Source: Thalassobellus sp050294475 (GTDB lineage: Bacteria; Bacteroidota; Bacteroidia; Flavobacteriales; Flavobacteriaceae). From it: DNA of 64,000 bases. A program made the position numbers and the translations under genes. The notes beneath the pieces are model-generated. The model saw only the letters and a program-made list of their open reading frames with translations. It ran no database searches and was not told the DNA's origin. Positions 1 to 7,520 of this stretch are shown here, in pieces (position 1 is the first letter of the stretch; each line of letters opens with the position of its first letter). The stretch covers positions 1 to 64,000 of the forward strand of contig JBNKOE010000019.1 of NCBI GenBank assembly GCA_050294475.1. Reading direction: 5' to 3'.

Positions 1-100
1 CCTCATTTATTGATGGATAGTCATAAATATCTAATTTATAATCCAGTTCTTGAAGAAATTGGAATCGCTTATTTATATGTGAATCAAGTTCTTTTATCAT
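1..100 (-). CDS. Unknown protein, N-terminal fragment running off the left edge
   Basis: An ATG at 98-100 opens a minus-strand frame that stays open to the window edge for 33 codons, beginning MIKELDSHINKRFQFLQELD. A purine-rich AAAGGAG stretch lies upstream of the start, which is unusual here because most genes in the window lack a Shine-Dalgarno sequence. The fragment is charged and helical in character and I do not recognise a family. Its upstream region carries a 24-bp palindrome plus an extra half-site, so it may be an autoregulated gene. It lies on the far side of the tyrosine recombinase gene and could be cargo of the same element. Confidence 0.5.
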   Translation of the reverse strand, partial: MIKELDSHINKRFQFLQELDYKLDIYDYPSINE

Positions 101-146
101 AAGTTTCAAATGTGCAGTATCGCTCCTTTAATTAATGCCAACAATT

Positions 147-196
147 GGATATAGACAATTGTCTATATCCTTCCAAAGGTACAATTGTCTATATCC
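147..196. promoter_or_regulatory. Perfect 24-bp palindrome plus a repeated half-site (operator-like)
   Basis: Positions 147-170 are a perfect palindrome: GGATATAGACAA followed directly by its reverse complement. The 16-bp sequence ACAATTGTCTATATCC, which is the right two thirds of the palindrome (155-170), is repeated exactly at 181-196, 26 bp further on. The cluster lies between the stop of the recombinase gene and the start of the leftward fragment, so it sits in that fragment's promoter region. A dimeric repressor operator (TetR- or MarR-like symmetry) or a recombinase binding site would both fit; the sequence alone does not decide. Confidence 0.6.
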
Positions 197-209
197 ACAT
201 TATAAAAAA

Positions 210-1337
210 CTAAGATAGTAAATCTTTTATTTCCATAAACGATTTATTTGCTACATGTGTGTAAATTTCTGTCGTTTTAGTAGAACTATGTCCTAGTAAT
301 AGTTGTATATGCCTAATATCTGTTCCGTTTTCTAATAGGTGTGTCGCAAAACTATGCCTTAGCATGTGTGGTGTTACTTTTTTATAAATTCTAGCTTTTT
401 TAGCTGCTGTAGAAATAATATTTAAAACACTTGTAACACTATATTTGTTTCCTTTTTGTCCTTCAAATAGATATTTGTCGGGACGATATTCTTTGTAATA
501 TTTTTGTAAATCTTTTAATATACTTGGACTTAAAATTGAAATGCGGTCTTTATTTCCTTTTGCATTCTTAATATTTACAACCATCCGTTTACTGTCTATA
601 TCGAGAATATTAAGGTTTAATAGCTCAGACCTTCTAAGTCCAGAAGAGTATAGAAGTCCTACTATGCATCTGTGTTTTATATTATTAGTGTTATTTATAA
701 TCTCTACAATTTCTTCTTTAGATAATACCACAGGCAACTGTTTTTCTTTTCTAGGTCTTTCTATAGAATAAAATCTGTTAGGCATGCCGAGAACAATTTC
801 ATAAAAGAATTTAATACTATTAAGAGTTAAATTTACATAGGAATTTGATTTTTCTTCCTGTATTAGTTTTTGTAAATATTTTCTAATATCGTTTTCATTT
901 AAATTTATTGGGTTAGTGTCGTAATAATAATTGATAAACGACTCAAAGCAAGCTACGTAGTTACGAACGGTGTTGTCTGAATATCTTTTTAGTTCTAGTT
1001 TAAGTAAGTATTCTTCAGGGCAAGGTTTGAAACCATCTTTTGGTTTTCGATTTCTGTAGCGCTCTAAATTAAGAATAGGATTATCTTCGTTTATTATTTT
1101 TTTGGTAAAAAAATAGTTACCATTTACCCAAGCTACCCCATAAAATGTTTTAAAAATTTGCTCTAAATTACTTTTGTTATTTGGTACATAGAACATATCA
1201 AATTCTTGACTCCAATTAATATTTGTTAGCGAGTTAACGAGTGCTTGAATAACTTTGTTTGTGGTAAATTGAAGCCCGATACATTTTTTTTGATTTATAA
1301 ATAAATGCTTTAAGGTTATACTTTTCTGTAATTTCAT
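210..1337 (-). CDS. Tyrosine-type site-specific recombinase/integrase
   Basis: This 375-residue phage-integrase-family protein cuts and rejoins DNA through a covalent phosphotyrosine intermediate. The full catalytic set is visible: R235 in GLRRSEL, K260, H324 and R327 in HMLRHSFATHLL, H350 in LLGH, and nucleophile Y359 in TTEIYTHV. A SAM-like core-binding domain spans roughly residues 105-185. The first ~100 residues are an extra N-terminal arm absent from XerC/XerD, so this is a mobile-element or accessory recombinase rather than the housekeeping one (xerD is at 54367-55263). It lies close to the 3' end of tRNA-Met and next to a palindrome cluster, consistent with the tRNA-proximal end of an integrative element. 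I see no clear integron-integrase-specific insert. Confidence 0.9.
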   Translation of the reverse strand: MKLQKSITLKHLFINQKKCIGLQFTTNKVIQALVNSLTNINWSQEFDMFYVPNNKSNLEQIFKTFYGVAWVNGNYFFTKKIINEDNPILNLERYRNRKPKDGFKPCPEEYLLKLELKRYSDNTVRNYVACFESFINYYYDTNPINLNENDIRKYLQKLIQEEKSNSYVNLTLNSIKFFYEIVLGMPNRFYSIERPRKEKQLPVVLSKEEIVEIINNTNNIKHRCIVGLLYSSGLRRSELLNLNILDIDSKRMVVNIKNAKGNKDRISILSPSILKDLQKYYKEYRPDKYLFEGQKGNKYSVTSVLNIISTAAKKARIYKKVTPHMLRHSFATHLLENGTDIRHIQLLLGHSSTKTTEIYTHVANKSFMEIKDLLS

Positions 1338-1429
1338 AATTATTTTATTTACAATATTAGTATATACAAATGATTTAGTCGTATCTTATTCGAATAGGAT
1401 GCGTATAAAATTCACTTAAAATTAATGTT

Positions 1430-1811
1430 ATGAGATTTCACAAAGAATGTTTGTATTGCAGTAAAGAATTAAAGGGTAGAAAAGATAAGAAATTTTGTGA
1501 TCCGCAATGCAAAAGCGCATACCAATATCAGCAATCACAAGAGCAACCCGAACGTTTTTATAATAAGGTAGATAATCAATTGAAATTAAACCGAAGACTT
1601 TTAAAAAATTTCAACAAAGCAGGAAAAGCAACAATTAGATATAAACAACTTATTAATGAGGGGTTTAATCCTAATTTTTTTTACACATTATTGGAAGAAT
1701 GCTAAAGGCGATGTTTACTTGTTTGTATACGAATATGGGTTTTTAAAAAAGGTGGAAAATAATAATGAGAAGTATGTTTTGATTCAATGGCAAGATTATA
1801 TGGATAAATAA
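1430..1811 (+). pseudogene. Small Cys-rich zinc-ribbon protein with a frameshift in a T8 run
   Basis: The first reading frame gives 91 residues with an N-terminal zinc-binding pattern (CLYCSKELKGRKDKKFC, then DPQC), typical of a small Bacteroidota zinc-ribbon family of about 120-130 residues. It stops at 1703-1705. Immediately after a run of eight T (1675-1682) the +1 frame continues sensibly as THYWKNAKGDVYLFVYEYGF to a stop at 1809-1811, supplying the aromatic C-terminal half expected for this family from memory. Removing one T from the run restores a single frame of about 127 codons. It could be a recent inactivation, a sequencing error in the homopolymer, or slippage-dependent expression. 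Function of the family is unknown to me. Confidence 0.7.
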
Positions 1812-1918
1812 TATTTTTATATTAATCTTTATTATGTTAGAGCATTAATGTGTAAACAATACATTATTTTTAAATAAAGTACCCCCTTTTTTATAATTTA
1901 ATAAAATTAATTTCTTTA

Positions 1919-1953
1919 TAAAAAAAAGCGGCTTAGTAAAAACTAAACCGCTT
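1919..1953 (-). terminator. Intrinsic terminator of tRNA-Met
   Basis: A 12-bp stem (1926-1937 with 1942-1953, one mismatch) with a 4-nt loop is followed on the minus strand by a U-run of at least seven. It lies about 25 nt beyond the tRNA 3' end and is oriented to end that transcript. Confidence 0.8.
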
Positions 1954-1975
1954 GTTTCATGTATCTTACAATTTG

Positions 1976-2049
1976 TAGCGAGAGCGGGGCACGATCCCGC
2001 GACCTCCGGGTTATGAATCCGACGCTCTAACCAGCTGAGCTACCTCGCC
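1976..2049 (-). tRNA. tRNA-Met (anticodon CAT)
   Basis: Read on the minus strand, the sequence folds as a cloverleaf. The acceptor stem GGCGAGG pairs with the CTCTCGCT end (first pair G-U). The D arm reads GCTC AGCTGGTTA GAGC, the anticodon loop TTCATAA contains CAT, and the T stem is GCGGG/CCCGC. The discriminator is A and CCA is not encoded. The T loop reads ATCGTGC instead of the usual TTCRANY, so the normal U54-A58 pair appears as A54-U58. Its 3' end points towards the recombinase gene. Confidence 0.92.
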
Positions 2050-2178
2050 ATAATTTAAGGCTGCAAATATAAAAACATTATTGTTGTACACAAACATTAC
2101 TTAGGTAAAATATTATTAAAATTATTGTTATACTTATCAATTAATGTATATATTGGCTACATAAACTTAAAGTAGTAT

Positions 2179-2571
2179 ATGGACGATAAAATTAAATTTG
2201 ATATAGAATTCCCAATTCACGCATCTCCTCAACTGTTATATCAATATATTTCTACACCGTCTGGTTTATCCGAATGGTTTTCAGATAATGTAAATTCAAG
2301 AGGAGAGCTGTTTACTTTTATTTGGGATGATAGTGAAGAACAAGCTAAGTTGTTAAGTAAAAAAAGTGGCGAACGTGTTAAATTTAGATGGATTGATGAT
2401 GATGAAGAAGGCTTACAATGTTATTTTGAAATTAGAATTCAAGTAGATGAAATAACAAAAGATGTTTCTTTGATGATTACAGATTTTGCTGAAGAAGATG
2501 AGCTTGATGAAGCTAAAATGCTTTGGGAAAATCAAATGTCTAGTTTAAAACAAGTATTAGGTTCAGCTTAA
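2179..2571 (+). CDS. START-like (SRPBCC) domain protein
   Basis: This 130-residue protein fits the small START-like fold family of Bacteroidota (related to AHSA1). The N-terminal IEFPIHASPQLLYQYISTPS and GLSEWFSDNV are the typical first strand and helices, and the C-terminal long helix ends in LWENQMSSLKQVLG. The central acidic strand pair (WIDDDEEGLQCYFEIRI) also matches. It would form a hydrophobic cavity for an unknown ligand; no enzymatic residues can be assigned. It sits just upstream of a class IV aminotransferase, a pairing I recall from other flavobacteria, but a terminator separates the two, so co-transcription is not assured. Confidence 0.85.
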   Translation: MDDKIKFDIEFPIHASPQLLYQYISTPSGLSEWFSDNVNSRGELFTFIWDDSEEQAKLLSKKSGERVKFRWIDDDEEGLQCYFEIRIQVDEITKDVSLMITDFAEEDELDEAKMLWENQMSSLKQVLGSA

Positions 2572-2592
2572 AAATATAAATTTATTTTAAAG

Positions 2593-2600
2593 TATATTTG
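2593..2600 (+). promoter_or_regulatory. Bacteroidota -7 box (TATATTTG) for the class IV aminotransferase
   Basis: TATATTTG matches the Bacteroidota -7 consensus TAnnTTTG exactly. Its last base coincides with the first base of the terminator stem at 2600-2636. Transcription would start inside the left arm of that hairpin, so transcripts from this promoter would not form the complete terminator. Confidence 0.6.
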
Positions 2601-2636
2601 CTCATTCTTAAATTAATGATAAGAATGGGCTTTTTT
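2600..2636 (+). terminator. Intrinsic terminator of the START-protein gene, abutting the next start codon
   Basis: GCTCATTCTTA (2600-2610) pairs with TAAGAATGGGC (2620-2630), with one G-U pair, followed by six T (2631-2636). The ATG of the aminotransferase gene begins at 2637, directly after the T run. Confidence 0.75.
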
Positions 2637-3479
2637 ATGATAAATTTTAACGGAAATATCTCGGAAGATAAGATACTTTTATCTAATCAAAATAGAGGCT
2701 TTGCATATGGTGACGCGCTTTTTGAAACGATTAAAATAACTAATGGAAAGTTATTGTTTTGGGAAGATCATTATTTTAGATTGATGTCTTCTATGCGAAT
2801 TATGCGCATGGAAATCCCTATGAATTTCACTATGGAATTTTTAGAAAATCAAATTCAAAAAACATTAGAATCTAATCAATTAGATAAAAAATCTTCAAGA
2901 ATTAAGCTAACTGTTTTTAGAAATGAAGGTGGACTATATTTACCAGAAACAAATGATATAAGTTTTCTTATTACTGTGAAACCTATTGATAATGATTTAT
3001 ATACGCTTAATGAAGGTTTTTACGAAGTAGATTTGTTTAAAGATTACTATATATCTCCAAGTTTATTATCTACTTTAAAAACCAACAATAAAGCTTTAAA
3101 TGTTATTGGAAGTATTTATGCTAAAGAAAATAAGTTACAAAACTGCTTTGTTTTAAATACAGATAAAAAAGTTGTTGAAGCACTTAACGGAAATGTTTTT
3201 TTAGTAAAAGGAAACACTATAAAAACACCTCCTATTAATGATGGATGTTTAAAAGGTGTAATGAGAAAACAACTCATTGAGATTATAAAACAAATTCCAG
3301 AATATGAATTTGTAGAAGATTCAATTTCGCCATTTGAACTTCAAAAAGCCGACGAAATTTTTATAACAAATGTTATTGTAGGCATTCAGTCTGTAACAAA
3401 GTATAGAAAAAAGACTTTTACAAACGAACTTGCTAAAAACTTATTACAGAAATTAAATGTAAAAATAAGATTGAATTAA
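2637..3479 (+). CDS. Class IV aminotransferase (IlvE/PabC/Dat type)
   Basis: This PLP-dependent fold-type IV protein has the family hallmarks: NRGFAYGDALFETIKI near the N-terminus, a probable PLP lysine in the LKTNNKALNV segment, and the phosphate-binding EIFITNVIVGIQSV near the C-terminus. Members act as branched-chain aminotransferase, D-amino-acid aminotransferase or aminodeoxychorismate lyase; the substrate cannot be told from sequence alone. An ATG at 2598 would add 13 residues, but that stretch overlaps the -7 box and terminator, and family members usually start at MINFNG, so 2637 (280 residues) is preferred. The gene converges on yqgE and their stop codons overlap. Confidence 0.85.
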   Translation: MINFNGNISEDKILLSNQNRGFAYGDALFETIKITNGKLLFWEDHYFRLMSSMRIMRMEIPMNFTMEFLENQIQKTLESNQLDKKSSRIKLTVFRNEGGLYLPETNDISFLITVKPIDNDLYTLNEGFYEVDLFKDYYISPSLLSTLKTNNKALNVIGSIYAKENKLQNCFVLNTDKKVVEALNGNVFLVKGNTIKTPPINDGCLKGVMRKQLIEIIKQIPEYEFVEDSISPFELQKADEIFITNVIVGIQSVTKYRKKTFTNELAKNLLQKLNVKIRLN

Positions 3480-4036
3480 TTAAAGCTTGGGTTTTCTGGT
3501 GCATTAGACCAAATACTGTATTCGCCACCAAATTCTAACATTTTTTCTTTCCAAAAGGTTTCGTAGTTTTTTTCTATAATATTTTTTTTATAAATATTTT
3601 CAGTTACTACCCAAGAATTGGCTTTTAATTCTTCGTTTAATTGATTAGTTTCCCAACCAGAATAGCCTAGAAAAAATCGGATATCATTTTCTTTTATGGT
3701 ATTATTTGCTATTTGTTCGGCTACTTTACTAAAATCACCACCCCAAAATATGCCTAATGAAATTTCTATACTGTTAGGTATTAAATGTGGTATTTTATGA
3801 ATAAAATATAAGTTGTCTTGTTCTACTGGGCCACCATTATAAACTTTAAATGTAGCTTCTACTTCTGGTACTAGATCGTTAATAGTGTATTCTAGAGGTT
3901 TATTTAGTATAAAACCTATAGAACCTTCTTCAGTGTGGTCAGCTAATAATACTATAGAGCGATTAAAAGAAACATCGCCAATTATTGCAGGTTCTGCAAT
4001 TAGTAAATCTCCCTTTTTAGGTTTTGATGTTACCAT
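3476..4036 (-). CDS. YqgE/AlgH family protein
   Basis: The 186-residue protein has the UPF0301 (AlgH/YqgE) signature: an N-terminal GDLLIAEPAIIGDVSFNRSIVLLADHTEEGSIGFILNKP-type strand-turn region and a central YNGGPVEQDNLYFIH, followed by FFLGYSGWETNQLNEEL. The family is widespread; its biochemical role is not established (AlgH was named for an alginate phenotype in Pseudomonas). The length is normal. Its last four bases overlap the aminotransferase end in convergent orientation (TTAATTAA), so the two transcripts must read into each other unless terminated inside a gene. Confidence 0.93.
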   Translation of the reverse strand: MVTSKPKKGDLLIAEPAIIGDVSFNRSIVLLADHTEEGSIGFILNKPLEYTINDLVPEVEATFKVYNGGPVEQDNLYFIHKIPHLIPNSIEISLGIFWGGDFSKVAEQIANNTIKENDIRFFLGYSGWETNQLNEELKANSWVVTENIYKKNIIEKNYETFWKEKMLEFGGEYSIWSNAPENPSFN

Positions 4037-4106
4037 ATTTCTATATTTATTAACTAAATCTAATATTTATTTATTAAAAAAGCAACTGTTTTATTAATAT
4101 TAAATA

Positions 4107-4136
4107 AAAAAGCCTTCAAATTATTGAAGGCTTTTT
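4107..4136. terminator. Bidirectional intrinsic terminator between HU and yqgE
   Basis: AAAAAGCCTTCAA (4107-4119) pairs perfectly with TTGAAGGCTTTTT (4124-4136) around a 4-nt loop. It ends the HU transcript on the minus strand. Confidence 0.85.
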
Positions 4137-4156
4137 GAATTATTAAGAAGTAAAAC

Positions 4157-4429
4157 TTAGTTTACTGCATTTGATAAATCAGATCCAGCTTTAAACTTTA
4201 CAACGTTTTTAGCTTTGATTTTTATTGTAGCACCAGTTTGAGGGTTTCTTCCTTCTCTTGCAGCTCTTTTAGAAACTGACCAAGAACCAAACCCTACTAA
4301 AGAAACTCTGTTACCTTTTTGTAAAGCTCCTTCAATTTCAATGATTGCACACTCTAAAGCTTTTTTTGCAGCAGCTTTAGTAATTCCTGCGTGTTCTGCC
4401 ATTGCATCGATTAAATCTGTTTTGTTCAT
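4157..4429 (-). CDS. HU family DNA-binding protein
   Basis: A 90-residue nucleoid protein with the complete HU/IHF fold: helical N-terminus MNKTDLIDAMAEHAGITKAAA, core VSLVGFGSWSVSKRAAREGR and the DNA-intercalating arm RNPQTG at 61-66 with KIKAKNVVKFKAGSDL. It bends and compacts DNA as a dimer. It is a single-gene unit with its own promoter (-7 box TAAATTTG at 4485-4492) and a strong terminator (4107-4136). It lies downstream of recQ-fmt in the same orientation, a neighbourhood I recall as common in flavobacteria. Confidence 0.97.
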   Translation of the reverse strand: MNKTDLIDAMAEHAGITKAAAKKALECAIIEIEGALQKGNRVSLVGFGSWSVSKRAAREGRNPQTGATIKIKAKNVVKFKAGSDLSNAVN

Positions 4430-4484
4430 AATGTAAAATTTAATTTATTAATAAATTGGTTAAACTTTTTGTTAAATCCTACTA

Positions 4485-4514
4485 CAAATTTATACGGATT
4501 ATACAACCACGCAA
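4485..4514 (-). promoter_or_regulatory. Promoter of the HU gene
   Basis: On the minus strand TTG (4512-4514) is separated by 19 nt from TAAATTTG (4485-4492), matching both Bacteroidota promoter elements (-33 TTG and -7 TAnnTTTG). The predicted 5' leader is about 50 nt. Confidence 0.7.
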
Positions 4515-4618
4515 GTAATAGCAAGGGAAATACCATTTATTGTTGATAACTTAGTACTTTTGTTAATAAAGGTAGCGTATTTCGTCGGTTTTTTTAATTT
4601 GTCAGTGTTAATAAGGGT

Positions 4619-5566
4619 TTAGAGCATTTTAGCATTAGCTTCAAATGTGTAGCCATTTAATAACGATTTTATATCCATTAATTTTTTCCCTGGAAGCTTA
4701 ATTTTTTCTATAATTATGTAACCATTTGTTACTGCTACTTTTAATTCTTTTTTCGTAGAAATAATATTACCATTATTTAAGGAGTGAATTGAAAATTCTT
4801 TTTTAGCAGCATAAATTTTAATGTCTAATGTATCATTTCCATTAATTAATGTACACCAAGCAGCAGGATAAGGACTTAAACCACGAATCATATTATATAT
4901 ATTCTCAATAGAATCGTTCCAATTAATTTTACAATTGTCTTTATTTAATTTATGTGCAGTTTTTGTTTCGGCATTTTCTTCTTGCGGAGTTGTTTTTACA
5001 GAACCTTTTTTAATTAAAGCTACTGTTTTTAAAACAAGCTCGCTTCCTAAGTGCATTAATTTATCATGTAGACTTCCTGCATTTTCTTCTGGGTCAATTA
5101 AAATATCTTCTTGTAAAATCATTTCGCCAGTATCAATTTTTTCATCAATAAAAAAAGTTGAAACACCTGTTTTTGTTTCTCCATTTATAATAGCCCAATT
5201 AATAGGTGCAGCACCACGGTAGTTAGGTAATAAAGATGCATGCAAATTAAACGTACCATATTTTGGCATTTGCCAAACTACTTTTGGTAGCATTCTAAAA
5301 GCTACTACTATTTGAAGATTAGCATTTAGTGCTTTTAAATCATCTAAAAAATCTTCGCTTTTTAAATTTGTGGGTTGTAAAATATTTAAACCAGTATCTT
5401 TTGCATATTGTTTAACGGCACTTTCGTTTAGCTTGCGACCTCTACCAGCAGGTTTATCGGGTGCTGTAATAACGCCTACTATGTTATATTGGTTATCTAC
5501 AAGTGCTTTTAATATGGTAACTGCAAAATCAGGCGTACCCATGAATACAATTCTTAAATCTTTCAT
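4619..5566 (-). CDS. fmt: Methionyl-tRNA formyltransferase
   Basis: Fmt formylates the initiator Met-tRNA using 10-formyl-tetrahydrofolate. The 315-residue length is normal. The formyltransferase domain shows VFMGTPDFAVTIL at the start, the catalytic Asn-His pair in NLHASLLPNYRGAAPINWAI (N107, H109) and D145 in DEKIDTGEMI. The C-terminal tRNA-binding OB-like domain contains IRGLSPYPAAW. It is the last gene of a minus-strand run with the P-loop ATPase and recQ (41 nt after recQ), so co-transcription is likely. Confidence 0.97.
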   Translation of the reverse strand: MKDLRIVFMGTPDFAVTILKALVDNQYNIVGVITAPDKPAGRGRKLNESAVKQYAKDTGLNILQPTNLKSEDFLDDLKALNANLQIVVAFRMLPKVVWQMPKYGTFNLHASLLPNYRGAAPINWAIINGETKTGVSTFFIDEKIDTGEMILQEDILIDPEENAGSLHDKLMHLGSELVLKTVALIKKGSVKTTPQEENAETKTAHKLNKDNCKINWNDSIENIYNMIRGLSPYPAAWCTLINGNDTLDIKIYAAKKEFSIHSLNNGNIISTKKELKVAVTNGYIIIEKIKLPGKKLMDIKSLLNGYTFEANAKML

Positions 5567-5607
5567 TTTTTGATGTTTGTTATTGTATAAGTCATAATGT
5601 GATTATT

Positions 5608-7512
5608 TTATAAATGACTTAATTTATAAGTGTTTGTTTGGGTTATAGAAACAATATTATGTTCTAATAACAGTTTAATGACTTTTTTTATATCTTCTTC
5701 TGATGCATCTATATTAGCGGATATGACTCTTGATGATAAATCACCATTTTCTAATAATTCTATGATACGATTTTTTAAATTACCAATGTCCTGAGGTTTA
5801 CTAGCTTTTTTTGTACTTGTACAAACCGAGCAAATGCCACAAGGTTTCATGTCTTTTTCTCCAAAATAGGCTAGGAGCTGCATACTTTTACAAACCGAAT
5901 CGTTTTCAATATAATTAAGTATGGCTTTAACTTGTTGTTGTTTTAATTTGTTCTGTTGCTCGATAATTGATGCAATTCGGTTGATGGTTTTGTCGTCTTC
6001 ACGAGGTTGAATAAACGTAACTTGTGCATCTGTTTTAGATAAATGAAGTGTTATAACGCCATCCTTTTCTAATTGTTGCAAGGTTTCAATTATAATACTT
6101 TCTTTAAAAGATGTTTTTTCAACTATTTTAAAAAGATTAATAGCTGTATCATGATCAAAAACACCTCCATACATGCGAAGTATCGATTTAACTATAATAT
6201 TATAATCTTGGTGCGTTTCTAAATAATTAAAAAGCGAGGCATTAGATGTAATAAATTGAACAGATACTTTGTTTTTAAATTGTTTAGATAATGAAATGAT
6301 ACTATTTCTATCTAATAATAATATAGAATTGTAGCATAAAATACTGCTAAAATTATATGTTTTGCAAAAGGTATTGAAGTCAAAATCAAAAGTTAAATAT
6401 TCGCCTTCACCATATGATATTTGAAAATAGTTACATAACTTTCTGTAAACTTGTTTTACAAAATCTACATTAGGTAATACACTTAAAAACTGATTTTTAA
6501 CTAAAACTTCATCGCTATTATTTTTTAAAATAACAGCAAAGGCTTTCTCTCCATTTCTTCCAACACGTCCAGCTTCTTGAAAGTAACTTTCTATGCTTTC
6601 TGGTAAATTTAAATGAATAACAGTTTTAACATCGGGTTTGTCAATGCCCATTCCAAAAGCATTGGTGGCTACCATAACTTGCTTTTTGTTATTAATCCAG
6701 TCATTCATGTTATTATTTTTATCATTATTAGCGAGTCCACCATGATAAAAGGTAGCAGAAATGTTTCTCGATTCTAAAAATGAACTTATTTCAATGGTTG
6801 ATTTTCTGTTTCTAACATAAACAATAGAAGACGCTTTGTATTTCTTTAAAATGGTTTCAAGTCTGTAATGTTTATCATTTTCATGAAAAACCATGTATCC
6901 TAAATTGGGTCTGTAAAAAGAGTGTTTAAATATTTTAGGTTGAATAAAATCGAGTTCTTTAACAATATCTTCAACAACTTCAGGTTTTGCTGAAGCTGTT
7001 AATGCAATAACATTAACAGTAGGTTGTAATTGACGTAATAGTACAATATTTTTATAAGCAGGTCTAAAATCGCTTCCCCATTGAGAAATACAATGTGCTT
7101 CATCTACAGCTATTAAATTAACGTTCATTTGCCTAATGCGTTCTTGCACCAACTCTTGTTGTAAGCGTTCTGGCGAGAGGTATAAAAATTTATAATTTCC
7201 GTAAATGCAATTATCTAAAAGTGTGTCTAACTGGCTGTATGAAATACCACTGGTTAGCGCCATAGCTTTAATCCCTTTATTATTAAGAGATTTTACTTGG
7301 TCTTTCATTAAAGCAATAAGTGGAGATATAACAATGCAAATACCTTTTTTTGCCAATGCAGGAATTTGAAAACATAAGGATTTTCCACCTCCAGTAGGCA
7401 GTAATGCAAAGGTGTCTTCGCCTTCAAGAACAGCATTTATAATGGCTTCTTGGTTAGGCTTAAAGGTTGTAAACTTCCAGTAGCGTTCTAATATGTTAAC
7501 AGGATGTTCCAA
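5608..7512 (-). CDS. recQ: ATP-dependent DNA helicase RecQ
   Basis: A 634-residue superfamily 2 helicase that unwinds DNA 3'-5' in recombinational repair. Walker A is LLPTGGGKS (37-45) and the Walker B DEAH box is at 137-140, followed by the RecQ aromatic loop CISQWGSDFRP. Motif VI reads QEAGRVGRNGE, slightly different from the usual GRAGRDG. The zinc cluster follows around KSMQLLAYFGEKDMKPCGICSVC and a winged-helix region completes the C-terminus. No HRDC domain is evident, as in shorter RecQ forms. It starts 8 nt after the ATPase gene stop, indicating an operon. Confidence 0.95.
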   Translation of the reverse strand: MEHPVNILERYWKFTTFKPNQEAIINAVLEGEDTFALLPTGGGKSLCFQIPALAKKGICIVISPLIALMKDQVKSLNNKGIKAMALTSGISYSQLDTLLDNCIYGNYKFLYLSPERLQQELVQERIRQMNVNLIAVDEAHCISQWGSDFRPAYKNIVLLRQLQPTVNVIALTASAKPEVVEDIVKELDFIQPKIFKHSFYRPNLGYMVFHENDKHYRLETILKKYKASSIVYVRNRKSTIEISSFLESRNISATFYHGGLANNDKNNNMNDWINNKKQVMVATNAFGMGIDKPDVKTVIHLNLPESIESYFQEAGRVGRNGEKAFAVILKNNSDEVLVKNQFLSVLPNVDFVKQVYRKLCNYFQISYGEGEYLTFDFDFNTFCKTYNFSSILCYNSILLLDRNSIISLSKQFKNKVSVQFITSNASLFNYLETHQDYNIIVKSILRMYGGVFDHDTAINLFKIVEKTSFKESIIIETLQQLEKDGVITLHLSKTDAQVTFIQPREDDKTINRIASIIEQQNKLKQQQVKAILNYIENDSVCKSMQLLAYFGEKDMKPCGICSVCTSTKKASKPQDIGNLKNRIIELLENGDLSSRVISANIDASEEDIKKVIKLLLEHNIVSITQTNTYKLSHL

Positions 7513-7520
7513 AAAACACT

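Noticed and set aside
541..771. Open frame of 76 codons on the plus strand inside the recombinase gene
   Set aside because: It is antisense to a well-conserved catalytic domain and has no family features; the recombinase frame explains the sequence.
2598..2636. N-terminal extension of the class IV aminotransferase from ATG 2598
   Set aside because: The stretch is occupied by a -7 box and a terminator hairpin, and the family N-terminus matches the ATG at 2637.
4935..5222. Open frame on the plus strand inside fmt
   Set aside because: Antisense shadow of the conserved fmt coding region, with Ser/Cys-rich low-quality composition.
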